From UBA6912 sp963792895 (lineage in GTDB: Bacteria; Actinomycetota; Acidimicrobiia; Spongiisociales; UBA5794), in contig CAWBYA010000002.1 of assembly GCA_963792895.1 (NCBI GenBank), positions 12,701-76,700 of the forward strand: DNA of 64,000 nt. The letters run 5' to 3'. The position numbers and the translations under genes were made by a program. This document shows positions 34,587 through 43,563 of this stretch, piece by piece; within the stretch, counting starts at the first letter, position 1; each line of letters starts with the position of its first letter. The notes under the pieces were generated by a model that searched no databases, had not been told where the DNA came from, and was given only the letters and a program-made list of their open reading frames with translations.

Positions 34587-34883
34587 TCATTTGCTGCGTC
34601 GTGAGCCCCCAAAGCCCCCGCCGAAGAGAATGCCCGCTCCGAGCACGAAGCCGAAGTCGTACCAGTTCCCGTTGTTGTGCACCTCGTAGAGGCTGACGTT
34701 GTCGGTGAACAGCGAGATGACGAACGTGACGGGAGAGATGATCCCCTGCCACAAGCCAAGCCAGAAGCCGGCCACGGCGGCGTCCGGTGCCGCCACTCCG
34801 ACCTCGGGGTTCGCTCCCGCAGCACAGGCGGCCAGGACGAGTGTCACCACCACCAGGACCACGGCGACTCTCACGCGTCTCAC
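34587..34883 (-). CDS. Small lipoprotein with a hydrophobic domain
   Basis: GTG 34883 follows GGGAGG by 5 bases. The 98-residue product has a lipoprotein signal (MRRVRVAVVLVVVTLVLAAC, lipobox LAAC). A segment GFWLGLWQGIISPVTFVISLFTD follows, then NVSLYEVHNNGNWYDFGFVLGAGILFGGGFGGSRRSK. The YEVHNNGxWYDFGFxLG motif recurs in small actinobacterial membrane proteins of unknown function. It is expected at the outer face of the membrane. Confidence 0.75.
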   Translation of the reverse strand: MRRVRVAVVLVVVTLVLAACAAGANPEVGVAAPDAAVAGFWLGLWQGIISPVTFVISLFTDNVSLYEVHNNGNWYDFGFVLGAGILFGGGFGGSRRSK

Positions 34884-35140
34884 TATGACCTCCCGTCTGT
34901 GGCGGACACGTTCACGATGCCTGGGAGACAGGTGATCCGTCTCGGGCCGTCGGTCACCGGCACCGCGCCGGGCGGACGCATGTGCCAGGCCGCATGTGAG
35001 CGTATCGGGTCGATGACCACACCGCAGCCGGAGATGGTTCGGTCGGCCCATGCCCCTGAACGCCGCCGGTCGGTAGCGTTGGCCGGAGCAGGTAGGCAAC
35101 CCCCGCCCTTTCTGGCCAGAGGGCACTCCGGAGCATCCTC

Positions 35141-37623
35141 ATGCTCGGCACCTCGAGTCGCGACGTTCTCGGCTTCCGCCGCCACCTCGGCGCGCTCCGG
35201 ATCGCAGTGGCGGCAGTCGCGCTCGGTGTGGTCGGCACTGCTTGCAGTGCGGGTACGACCGTGCAGCCTTTGCCTGCTGGTGCGACGCCGGGGCCGACTG
35301 TCCCTCCGCTCGCGGCCGACTACCTACGCCCCTCAGTGCCGGTCACGCTGACGCTCTATGACGAATCCGGGACCCCGATCTCCGGTGCACGAGCGATGCT
35401 CGGCGACGCGGCCGTCGTGGCCGAAATCCGACGGCACGATCATCTTGGCGGTGGACCAACCCGTACTGGCGATCGTCGAAGCCGAGGGCTACCTCCCGGA
35501 GCCGATCGTCGTCACCCCCGAGATGGGCCCGGAGATCGGCATTCGTCTCTTCGGCCGCACCGCAGCCGACGGAACCGAGAGGGTCGCGCTCCATTTCGGG
35601 GGCGATTTCATGATGGGCCGCCGCTACCTCGACTCGCTCGGCGGCACCGCTCGCGTGGTCGACGGTGACGGCGGCGCCAGCGCCCGACAGGTCGTTGCCG
35701 CCGTTGCTCCGCTCTTCGCTGCCGCAGATATCTCGAGCGTCAACTTCGAGTCGGTGATCGGTGACCTCCCAGAAGACGCCGCCTATCCGGGAAAGCGCTT
35801 CCTGCTGCAGTCGCCGCCCGTCGCCGTCGCTGCGCTCGACGAGCTCGGGGTCGACGTCGCCACCTTGGGCAACAACCACATCAACGACTGGCAGGCCGAT
35901 GGTCTCGCATCAACAGTTGCCGCACTCGCCGTCAGCCCAGATTGCAGCTCCGGGCGCCGGCCTCGATGACGAAGAGGCCCGGCGGCCTGCGCTGCTCCGC
36001 GCAGGCGGGATCGACGTCGGGTTTCTCTCCTACACCACGGTGACGGGAGATTTCGTCAACGACAGCCTGCCGGTCTCGGGCGACCCCATTCCGGCCGGCG
36101 TGGCCTCTTCCGAGGAATGGCAGTACGAAGCTCGGCCCTTCCGCTTCGTAGCGGGTGACGGCGCCGAGCCGCTGGACGCCGGAGCGTATCGAGCGGGCGA
36201 CGCGTGGCGCGCCTACTCCTCAGCGGAACCCGACCTCACGGACGCCGTGCGGGACGAGCTCTGGAGGGCCTTGACGGTCGCAGATGCGTTTCCGGAACTG
36301 CAGGACTGGGTGGCCCGTCGCGGCCACGGGGGTGCTGCGCTCTTCCGGTCGGGCAGTGTCGCCGAGGACGTTGCGGCGCTTCGCAACCAAGGGGCCGACC
36401 TCGTCGTCGTCCAGATCCACGGGGGATTCCAATTCGCCGAGGTCGCATCGGAGTTCTTCGCCCGGGCGGCCAGGGCTTCCGTGGATGCCGGCGCCGACCT
36501 CGTCGTTGGCCACCATCCCCACGTGCTCCAGGGGGCCGAGTGGTACAACGACACGTTGATCGCGCACAGCCTGGGCAACTTCGTCTTCGATCAGGATTTC
36601 CTTGCCACGTTCCCGAGCGTCGTCCTGCGGACGGTATTCGAAGCGGACCAACTGCTGGAGGCCAAGCTCTACCCGGTGGTTCTCGATCAGTACCGGCCGG
36701 AGCCTGCGAGCGGTGACGCCGGACGTCGGATCCTGCGCATGGTCGCAGAGCGGTCCGCGGCGGATGCAGCGACCGTTCGCCTCCCAGACGCTTCCATCGG
36801 CGTCATACCGGAATCGCCACCGCCTGGCGTGGTGCGGGCCGGTCTCATCGTCGAGAACGGAGCGGCAACCATCGTCGCGGCCGGCATCCCCGCCACGAGC
36901 ATCCTCCCTTCGAACGACCCCGATGGGATCACCATGATCAGCGGCGACGGGCTGGTCGAGGTTCCCGACGATCCCGAGGTGCTCATCGGGCGGGATCTGT
37001 TCGGCTGGGGTTCGTTCGAGGACGTCGAGGCCGATGCGCAACGCGCAGGCGGCGTCCAGTGGTCTCTCGCTGCCGACGGGCCCGTGCAGGTGAGGACGGC
37101 GGAGCGTGCCCCCTCAGGCAACTCCTACCTCGAGTTCGACGCCCGCGCCCCCGCCGGCAATCTCCTGGCACGACCCGTGGCTCGTGTCGTCCCGAGCCTG
37201 CATCGCCGTTACGACGACAATGGCCTGCCACTCGACGCTGCGGCGGAGTTCTCGATCATCGCAACGGTCAGGGTCGAGGGAGAGGGGCAACCTTTCATTC
37301 GTCTGGACGGCTACAGGTTCGTCGACACAGATCCGACGCGGGACCCGGAGTCGACTCTCCTCATGCGCCTCCAGCTCGCGCTCGATGTTGCCCCGGACGG
37401 GGAATGGCATCGCGTGGTCGTCGACTTGCCCGCCGATGTGCTCCAGCAGGGCGCCGGAGCGGTGAACTCGATCATGTTCTACCTCGGCGTCGCAGAAGCC
37501 ACGACCCGTTCGGCGATTGTTGGTGTCGATGACCTGGCATTCGTGGAGTGGCGAGCGGCGGCATCGTGGGTTCCCGGCACTCCGATCGCAGCCGACTTCC
37601 TCCGCACCTCACCGCTCGGCTGA
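35141..37623 (+). CDS. CapA-like (PgsA/PGA_cap) lipoprotein with accessory domains, two frameshifts
   Basis: The start ATG 35141 gives a lipobox protein (ALGVVGTACSAG). A carboxypeptidase-regulatory-like fold follows (VTLTLYDESGTPISGARAMLG up to EAEGYLPEPIVVTPE). The CapA metallophosphatase-like domain has VALHFGGDFMMGRRY, SSVNFESVIGD, VATLGNNHINDW, VVVQIHGGFQF, VVGHHPHVLQGAEWYNDTLI and SLGNFVFDQ. A C-terminal beta-sandwich of about 200 residues comes last (SYLEFDARAPAGNLL, FSIIATVRVEGEGQPFIRLDGYRF). Frames change near 35420 (extra A in GAAATCC) and near 35930 (one extra base). Corrected length is 826 residues. CapA proteins act in capsule or polyglutamate export or attachment; here the extra domains suggest surface polymer binding. 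Confidence 0.82.
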
Positions 37624-37785
37624 GATTCCTCCGCCGGCAGGTCAGAGCACTTCGACGTTCTGCACGGGGGCTCAACCTCGATGGTCTCGTGCCTTGTGCC
37701 CGTCTCTCGGGGGACCTTCGGCCCGAGGACGCGGCAACCGAGATCATTAGTCTCGCCATAAAACAAGCGTCCGGATTCCACAGCC

Positions 37786-38469
37786 ATGCCAGAACACTCG
37801 TCCGCCGTTGCCCAGCCGGCCACCTCCGAGTCTGAGGAGATGTACCTCATCACGACGGCGCGTGCCATCGAGGAAGGCGTTCGTGAGCCCGTTCCGGTGT
37901 CGCGCATCGCTGCAGACCTCGGTGTGTCTGCGGTGTCGGCCAACCAGATGATCCGGAAGCTCGAAGCACGCGGGCTCATGCAGTACGAGCCCTACAAGGG
38001 TGCGTCGCTCACCGAGGACGGACGGCGCATCGCCTTGTCGATTCTCCGCAGGCGGCGCTTGTGGGGCGTCTTCCTCTTCGACCACCTCGGCTTGTCGGCG
38101 GCGCGTGCAGACGAGGTCGCATGCGACATGGAGCACATCACTCCCGATGACGTCGCCGATCTCCTCAACGAGTACCTCGGCGACCCGGCGGTTGGGCCCA
38201 ACGGCCGGCCCATTCCTCACGACGGCTCGATGCCCCGGCCGGCTGCGCACCCGCTCGCCGAGAGCCACGTCGGCGTCCCGCTCGTCGTGTCTGCGGTCAC
38301 GGCCCCCGAGACGGCGGCAGCGTACCTGCGCGACCAGGGAGTCGTCGCAGGTGCTCGCGTCGAACTCGTCGCCATAGCAGCAGACGGATCAGCGTTGCTG
38401 TCTGCCGCCGCAGCCAGCATTCGCCTCACGGCCGCTGCCGCCGCCTGGGTGCTCGTGGAGGCCACGTGA
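37786..38469 (+). CDS. DtxR/MntR-family metal-dependent regulator
   Basis: The 227-residue protein has an N-terminal winged HTH (SEEMYLITTARAIEEG, VPVSRIAADLGVSAVSANQMIRKLEARGLMQY). The metal-binding dimer domain includes ADEVACDMEHITPDDVADLLNEYLG, whose Cys, Glu and His match DtxR site residues. A C-terminal SH3/FeoA-like domain (ARVELVAIAADGSALLSAAAASIRLT) completes it. It is the first gene of the feo operon and overlaps feoA by 4 bases (GTGA), so it probably responds to Fe2+ (or Mn2+) and represses this operon. I cannot identify a clear palindromic operator in the short A+T-richer stretch upstream (37745-37775). Confidence 0.9.
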   Translation: MPEHSSAVAQPATSESEEMYLITTARAIEEGVREPVPVSRIAADLGVSAVSANQMIRKLEARGLMQYEPYKGASLTEDGRRIALSILRRRRLWGVFLFDHLGLSAARADEVACDMEHITPDDVADLLNEYLGDPAVGPNGRPIPHDGSMPRPAAHPLAESHVGVPLVVSAVTAPETAAAYLRDQGVVAGARVELVAIAADGSALLSAAAASIRLTAAAAAWVLVEAT

Positions 38470-38708
38470 GCTTGCCCGCAACGCTGGCGGACCTGCCCGT
38501 GGGGTCGAGCGCCGTCGTCGTGGGATACGTGGATGGCGCCGCCGTCGGGCGGCGCTTCCTCGACATGGGCCTCGTCCCAGGGACGCGCGTCACCCATCTG
38601 CGGTCCGCCCCGCTCGGGGATCCGGGCGCATACGCCGTTCGTAGCGCCCGACTGGCAGTTCGCACCCGCGATGCCGCCTGCGTTCTCGTCGAGGTGGTCG
38701 GAGGATGA
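38466..38708 (+). CDS. feoA: FeoA-domain protein
   Basis: The 80-residue SH3-like protein contains TLADLPVGSSAVVVGYVDGAAVGRRFLDMGLVPGTRVTHLRSAPLGDPGAYAVRSARLAVRTRDAACVLVE, which is close to the FeoA consensus (LxDLxxGxxxxVxxxxxxxxxxRRLxDMGLxPGxxVxxxxxAPxGDPxxYxVxGxxLALR). It supports FeoB-mediated Fe2+ uptake on the cytoplasmic side. It starts at GTG 38466 inside the regulator stop and overlaps the FeoB GTPase gene by 4 bases. Confidence 0.93.
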   Translation: MSLPATLADLPVGSSAVVVGYVDGAAVGRRFLDMGLVPGTRVTHLRSAPLGDPGAYAVRSARLAVRTRDAACVLVEVVGG

Positions 38709-39211
38709 CTTCCGTGGTTGCGCTCGCCGGCAATCCGAACACCGGCAAGTCGTCGATCTTCAATGCGCTGACCGGCTCACACCAGCACGTCGGCAACTGG
38801 CCCGGCAAGACGGTGGCCAAGCACGAAGGGCTGCTTCGGATCAACGGCGAGGAGTATCGCGTCGTCGATCTCCCCGGCACCTACAGCCTGCATACGATCT
38901 CACCGGAAGAAGCGATTGCTCGGGACTACCTCGTGTCCCGCCAGGCGGGCGTGGTCATCATCGTCCTCGATGCGGCAAACCTCGAGCGCAATCTCTACCT
39001 GGCAACCCAGATTCTCGAGATGGGCTGTCCCTCGGTCGTAGCGTTGAACATGGTGGACGTGGCTGCCCGGCGTGGAGAACGCATCGACGTTGCGTGTCTT
39101 GCCGCTCGACTCGGCGCCCCCGTTGTCACCACCGTCGCACGCACCGGAGAGGGAATCGACGGGCTCGGAGCAGCGATCGTGAGGGCTCGTGGTGCGGAGC
39201 CGGCGGCATGA
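38705..39211 (+). CDS. feoB: FeoB GTPase domain protein (split FeoB, part 1)
   Basis: The 168-residue protein is only the FeoB G domain. It shows G1 GNPNTGKSS (residue 9), the switch region HQHVGNWPGKTVAKHEG, G3 DLPGTYSL (near 58), and G4 in the form NMVD (near 118). It stops at TGA 39211 in front of the helical GDI region. The stop overlaps the ATG of the membrane part (ATGA), and no base change would simply merge the two, because part 2 starts in a different frame with its own Met. FeoB is normally one protein of 600-800 residues; here GTP sensing and transport are on two chains that must associate. Confidence 0.92.
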   Translation: MTSVVALAGNPNTGKSSIFNALTGSHQHVGNWPGKTVAKHEGLLRINGEEYRVVDLPGTYSLHTISPEEAIARDYLVSRQAGVVIIVLDAANLERNLYLATQILEMGCPSVVALNMVDVAARRGERIDVACLAARLGAPVVTTVARTGEGIDGLGAAIVRARGAEPAA

Positions 39212-40908
39212 GCCTGCTCCGCATCGACTACGGGCCGGTTGAAGCAGCCATTGCCGGCGTCGAGGAGGCCATCGACAGCATCCCTGCGGTCTCCACACGT
39301 CTTCCCAAGCGCTGGCTCGCCGTTGCGCTGGTCGACGGTGACGAGGCAGCGGCCGCGCTGGTGCGGCAGCATCCGGGTGGGGCGGCGGTCGTTGATGCCG
39401 CGGACGCGGCACGCCGGCGTCTCTGCGACGAGCTCGGGCCGAGCTCGGTGACGGCCATTGCGGCCGCCCGCTACGACTGGATCAACTGCGTTGTTGCCGA
39501 AGTGGTGGAGCGGCCCGGCGGCGACACCCGCACGCTCACCGACAGGATCGACGCCGTGGCCACGAACCGCTGGCTTGGAATCCCGATCTTCCTCGCTGCC
39601 ATGTGGGTGGTCTTCAAGCTCACCACGGACGTAGCGGCGGTGTTCATGGGCTGGATCGGTGAGGCTGCCGCAGGGCCCGTCGCCAACTTTGCTGCACGAC
39701 TGCTCGGGGTCGTCGGGCTCAGCGGCTCATGGGTCGAGTCACTCGTTGTCGACGGCGTGATCGCAGGTGTCGGTGCGGTGCTCTCCTTCATCCCGATCCT
39801 GTTGCTGCTCTTCGTTGCGCTGGCCGTTCTCGAGGACACCGGATACATGGCCCGCGCCGCCTTCGTCATGGACAGGGTCATGGGAGGTGTCGGTCTCCCA
39901 GGCAAGGCCTTCCTCCCGATGCTCGTCGGCTTTGGGTGCACCGTGCCCGCCATCTACGCGACGCGCACCCTCGAGCACCGGCGCGATCGCGTGCTCACCG
40001 GGCTGCTCGTCCCCTTCATGAGTTGCGGCGCCCGCCTGCCCGTGTACGTGTTGATGGCTTCGGCGTTCTTCGCGACTTCCGCCGGTACAGCCGTGTTCCT
40101 CATGTACCTGCTCGGGATCGTCGTTGCGCTCATCGTCGGTGCGATCCTGCGCCGCACCGTGCTCCGCGGCGAGCCGTCGCCGCCGGCGATCATGGAACTG
40201 CCGCCGTACCGGATGCCAACCCGGCGTTCCATGGGGCTCCACACCTGGGGACGGATGAAGGCCTTCCTCCGCGACGCCGGCTCGATCATCCTCGTCGCAA
40301 GCGTCGTGGTGTGGGCCCTCATGGCGATCCCGGTCAGCGGAGCCGGGCGGTTCGCCGACACCGAGGTCGACGACTCGGCATTTGCGGCGGCTGCCGGCGC
40401 CGTGGCGCCGGCGCTCGGTCCCCTCGGCTTGGGGAGCTGGGAGGCGGCCGGCTCACTCATGAGCGGATTCGTTGCCAAGGAAGTGGTCGTGGGCACGCTG
40501 GGTCAGGTCTACGGAGTCGACGACTCCGGTGTCGCTCCGGATGCACCTGCCGGCACACCTCTCGACGATGTTGCGGCCGTCGCGCACGGTTTCGGCGGCG
40601 CCGTTGCCGGAACGCTGCCCCGCGCCGTGGGGGCAGACCCGACTCGTGACCAAGGAGATGTCGCCTCGGCAGGGCTCGCCGGTCGCATCCAGGCCGAGTT
40701 CGCAGCGAGCAGCGGGGGACACGGTGCTCTCGCAGGAGCCGCGTTCATGGTCTTCGTGCTCCTCTACACGCCATGTATCGCGGCGGCGGGGGCATCGCGT
40801 CGTGAATTGGGTGCACGATGGATGGGGCTGAGCATCGTGGGGCAGACCACCCTCGCATGGGTGATGGCTGCGCTCGTGTTTCAGGTCGGCAGGGCGGTTG
40901 GCTTGTGA
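39208..40908 (+). CDS. feoB: FeoB membrane permease (split FeoB, part 2)
   Basis: The 566-residue protein begins with the GDI-like helical segment (LLRIDYGPVEAAIAGVEEAI, then PKRWLAVALVDGDEAAAAL). It continues with RIDAVATNRWLGIPIFLAAMWVVF and two Gate regions (LEDTGYMARAAFVMDRVMGGVGLPGKAFLPMLVGFGCTVPAIYATR, and later SGFVAKEVVVGTLGQVYG). FVLLYTPCIAAAGASRRELG near the end contains the conserved Cys. About eight to ten membrane helices are predicted. It moves Fe2+ into the cell and depends on the separate GTPase chain upstream. It overlaps the FeoC-like gene by 4 bases. Confidence 0.93.
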   Translation: MSLLRIDYGPVEAAIAGVEEAIDSIPAVSTRLPKRWLAVALVDGDEAAAALVRQHPGGAAVVDAADAARRRLCDELGPSSVTAIAAARYDWINCVVAEVVERPGGDTRTLTDRIDAVATNRWLGIPIFLAAMWVVFKLTTDVAAVFMGWIGEAAAGPVANFAARLLGVVGLSGSWVESLVVDGVIAGVGAVLSFIPILLLLFVALAVLEDTGYMARAAFVMDRVMGGVGLPGKAFLPMLVGFGCTVPAIYATRTLEHRRDRVLTGLLVPFMSCGARLPVYVLMASAFFATSAGTAVFLMYLLGIVVALIVGAILRRTVLRGEPSPPAIMELPPYRMPTRRSMGLHTWGRMKAFLRDAGSIILVASVVVWALMAIPVSGAGRFADTEVDDSAFAAAAGAVAPALGPLGLGSWEAAGSLMSGFVAKEVVVGTLGQVYGVDDSGVAPDAPAGTPLDDVAAVAHGFGGAVAGTLPRAVGADPTRDQGDVASAGLAGRIQAEFAASSGGHGALAGAAFMVFVLLYTPCIAAAGASRRELGARWMGLSIVGQTTLAWVMAALVFQVGRAVGL

Positions 40909-41195
40909 CTGTGCTCGACCGCGTCGTTGCGGAGCTGCGCACTGTGCAGGGGCCGATCAGGATTGACGAGCTGGCCCGGCGGCTGTCTGTTCAGCCTTCG
41001 GCTCTGCGCGGCATGATCGACGTGCTGGTGGCGAAGCAGGTAGTGACCGTCCCCGCCACGACCGGGACGGAGGCAGCGTTCGCGTGTGGCTCGTCGTGCG
41101 GCAGCTCGTGCACCGGCCTCGAGGCTTGCGCCTTTGTCGCCCATGTCGGGTTCGCCCGTCCCGTCGTCATTGCCCGCCTCGGCGGCTTCGACTAG
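40905..41195 (+). CDS. feoC: FeoC-like winged-helix protein with Cys cluster
   Basis: The 96-residue product has a small winged HTH (LDRVVAELRTVQGPIRIDELARRLSVQPSALRGMIDVLVAKQVVTV). A Cys-rich wing follows: CGSSCGSSCTGLEAC, with four cysteines that may hold an Fe-S cluster as in enterobacterial FeoC. FeoC proteins protect or regulate FeoB or act as Fe-S-based regulators. GTG 40905 lies in the FeoB stop. It ends the feo operon; a gap of 93 bases separates it from a convergent gene. Confidence 0.87.
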   Translation: MTVLDRVVAELRTVQGPIRIDELARRLSVQPSALRGMIDVLVAKQVVTVPATTGTEAAFACGSSCGSSCTGLEACAFVAHVGFARPVVIARLGGFD

Positions 41196-41288
41196 GGATT
41201 GCCCGGGCGGCAGGGGATCGACGGCCTTGCGCCGGACGAAGACGTGCCGTCCGCTCTGGACCCTCGGGCGGGCCGGGCAGGCCCGGCA

Positions 41289-43037
41289 TCACGGGTCGGC
41301 TCTCCCAGGGTCTCGCCCATCCGATGACCCTTCAAACGCCGTGGCCTCGCCGTGGTCGACATCAGGGAGGTCGCCCTCGTGCTCGGGCATTCCCGTTTCG
41401 TTGAGTGACGGGTCGTTCGGTGGTGGATCGCCGGCGATGGCGACGTCGCCCGCCGCACGTCCCCCGTCATGCGGGTTCGAAACGGCGAGCCTGCTGTTGC
41501 TCGCCGCACCGAGGGATTCGCCGAGGGCCACTACGAGAGCCTCGGGCCCATCGAAGCGATCGGTTGGCAGAGCTGTCGTGGCACGGGCGAGCACGGCGTC
41601 GAGCGTGCCCGGCTGCGCGGGTCGTGCGCTGCGCAGAGCTGCAGTCGGCGCGCCGGGTGTGGGCGTCGCGCCGGTGAGGACCAGCGCGGCCAGCGCCCCG
41701 AGCGCATACACGTCGGAGCGGACGGTGGGCGGATGGCCTGCGAGTTGCTCCGGCGATATGTAGGCAAGCGACGGGGTGTTGCTGCCTCGCTCGATACCGA
41801 GCAGCATCGCGGTGATGCCGAAGTCGACGTACGGGTGGCCCTCGTCATCGAGGAGGACGTTCTCCGGCGAGAGGTTGCCATGGACGACGCCGCAGCGATG
41901 GGCGTACGCAAGGGCGTCGCTGATGGTCTCGAGAAGGGCGATGCCATTTCCCGGCGGTGGCCGAGCGGTCCGGATTGCTCGACCGAGGTTGCCGCCGCGC
42001 ATGAAGGGCATCACGAGATATGCGGCATCGTGTTCGCGCCAGGAATCGAAGAGGGGCACGATGTTGGGATGCTCGAGGCCGGCGACCCTCCTGGCTCGCA
42101 GCTCGAAACCCTCTGCGAGGTCGCGTGGGCCTGCAGCCTTCAGGCGAATGACCTTGATCGCCACCTCGCGGCCGCTGCCCGGCTGGATGGCACGCCACAC
42201 GACGCCGTACGCCCCCTTCCCCATCTGCTCGCGCAGCAGGTAGCCATGGAGAGAATCGGCCATGGGTCGTGTGGACGGATGCACGACCTGCGGCGCCTGT
42301 GTCACGATGCCGAGCTCGATCTCCTGGACTTCGGCAGACGGCGCGATTCCCAGCTCCCGGGCAAGGTGCCGGCGGAGCTGTTGGTAGGCGCGCAATGCCT
42401 CGGCCTGTCGACCGCAGCGAGCCAGGGCGATCATGAACTGGCCCCACAACCGCTCGCGCATCGGGTACTCCAATGTGAGGGCCGCAAGCTCTCCCACGAC
42501 GGCTGCATGGTCGCCCAACGCAAGCGAAGCCTCGACGCGGTCCTCGACGGCGCGCCGGCGGAGTTCTTCCAGCCGGATCGCCTCGAGCCGGGCAAACTCC
42601 TCATCGGCGATGTCCTCCAGCGCCGGGCCGCGCCACAGTGCCAGAGCAGCTCCGACCATCTCCCTGGCGCGTTCGGGATCCGTAGCGAGGATGGCTTGGG
42701 CGGCGGCGGCCATTCGCTGGAAGCGGACGGCGTCGATGTCGAGCGGGTCGGCCAAGAGTACGTAGCCCGGTGCCCGAGTCGCAATGACTCCTTCTTCCGA
42801 GGTCTCACGTTTCGGCTGGAGCGCACTGCGGAGCTTCCAGATGTGGAAGCGAAGCGACCTGATGCCGCTCTGCGGCTGGTCATCGCCCCAGACGGCTTCG
42901 AGCAGGCGGTCGCTCGACACGATGCGGCCCGCATTGACGATGAGCACGGCGAGGATGACACGCTGCCGGGCCGACCGAATCTCCACGGGCCCGACGTCTG
43001 TCCGCACTTGTAGTGGGCCGAGGATCTCGAAGTCCAT
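41289..43037 (-). CDS. SARP regulator fused to a predicted pseudokinase
   Basis: The 582-residue protein (ATG 43037, GGGGGAG upstream) starts MDFEILGPLQVRTDVGPVEI and is a paralogue of the giant protein at 26.7 kb through its first 500 residues: winged helix, BTAD, then a Hanks-kinase fold. It keeps the Gly loop GKGAYGVVW, the AIK lysine (near 296) and VDFG (near 405). The catalytic loop reads HGNLSPEN: the proton-accepting Asp is Asn (near 388), so phosphotransfer is unlikely. The ATPase, membrane and propeller parts are absent, replaced by an acidic disordered tail (PPPNDPSLNETGMPEHEGDL). It probably works as a scaffold or ligand-binding regulator, perhaps with the active paralogue. Confidence 0.9.
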   Translation of the reverse strand: MDFEILGPLQVRTDVGPVEIRSARQRVILAVLIVNAGRIVSSDRLLEAVWGDDQPQSGIRSLRFHIWKLRSALQPKRETSEEGVIATRAPGYVLLADPLDIDAVRFQRMAAAAQAILATDPERAREMVGAALALWRGPALEDIADEEFARLEAIRLEELRRRAVEDRVEASLALGDHAAVVGELAALTLEYPMRERLWGQFMIALARCGRQAEALRAYQQLRRHLARELGIAPSAEVQEIELGIVTQAPQVVHPSTRPMADSLHGYLLREQMGKGAYGVVWRAIQPGSGREVAIKVIRLKAAGPRDLAEGFELRARRVAGLEHPNIVPLFDSWREHDAAYLVMPFMRGGNLGRAIRTARPPPGNGIALLETISDALAYAHRCGVVHGNLSPENVLLDDEGHPYVDFGITAMLLGIERGSNTPSLAYISPEQLAGHPPTVRSDVYALGALAALVLTGATPTPGAPTAALRSARPAQPGTLDAVLARATTALPTDRFDGPEALVVALGESLGAASNSRLAVSNPHDGGRAAGDVAIAGDPPPNDPSLNETGMPEHEGDLPDVDHGEATAFEGSSDGRDPGRADP

Positions 43038-43242
43038 GAGGACTCCCCCCTCCGGCCCATCTTCGGCCGGATCGCAAACGGGGCACCAGACCCAAACGTC
43101 CCGATATCCTCCCGGGTTGGTGTGGTTCTGAGGACGCCGGCCACATGACTGCCGCATGATGCGTATCGTCGGAGCAACGCACGCCGGTGGGTGTCTCGCC
43201 GCCGACGAGCGGCCCAGGCGCCGGCCGAGAGGACAGAACGCA

Positions 43243-43539
43243 GTGCGGATCAGGTTTGAGCGTTCGGGAGGATTCACGGGCATCTCGCGATCGGCCACGA
43301 TCGAATCCAGCGAGCTCGCACAAGAGGACGGCGAGGAGCTCCGACGGCTCGTCGACGAGGCGCAGTTCTTCGAGCTCCCGGCGACGCCGCCGAGCAGCGT
43401 CGCCGACGCCTTCAGGTACACGATCACGATCGAGCGGGAAGACCGCAGTTGGACCGTCACGACATCGGATGCGACTGCCCCAGTCGAGGTGCGCCGCCTG
43501 ATCGAATGGCTGAATCGCGCGGCACGCTCGACCCCATGA
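43243..43539 (+). CDS. Emfourin-like protealysin inhibitor
   Basis: GTG 43243 follows GAGAGGA by 9 bases. The 98-residue protein starts VRIRFERSGGFTGISRSATI and has ELAQEDGEELRRLVDEAQFFELP, then DAFRYTITIEREDRSWTVTTSD and APVEVRRLIEWLNRAA. These are the hallmarks of emfourin, the small proteinaceous inhibitor of protealysin-like M4 peptidases. It lies 24 bases upstream of an M4 peptidase gene with the matching short-propeptide type, so it is the likely intracellular brake on that enzyme. An earlier ATG at 43156 gives a basic extension that lacks similarity. Confidence 0.85.
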   Translation: MRIRFERSGGFTGISRSATIESSELAQEDGEELRRLVDEAQFFELPATPPSSVADAFRYTITIEREDRSWTVTTSDATAPVEVRRLIEWLNRAARSTP

Positions 43540-43563
43540 CTCGCTAGAGGAGGCATGAACGCC

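Noticed and set aside
38705..40908. FeoB split as an assembly frameshift
   Set aside because: The G-domain frame ends cleanly with a stop overlapping an ATG in ATGA form, like all other junctions in the operon, and the second chain starts exactly at the GDI domain. No single-base change is needed to explain it.
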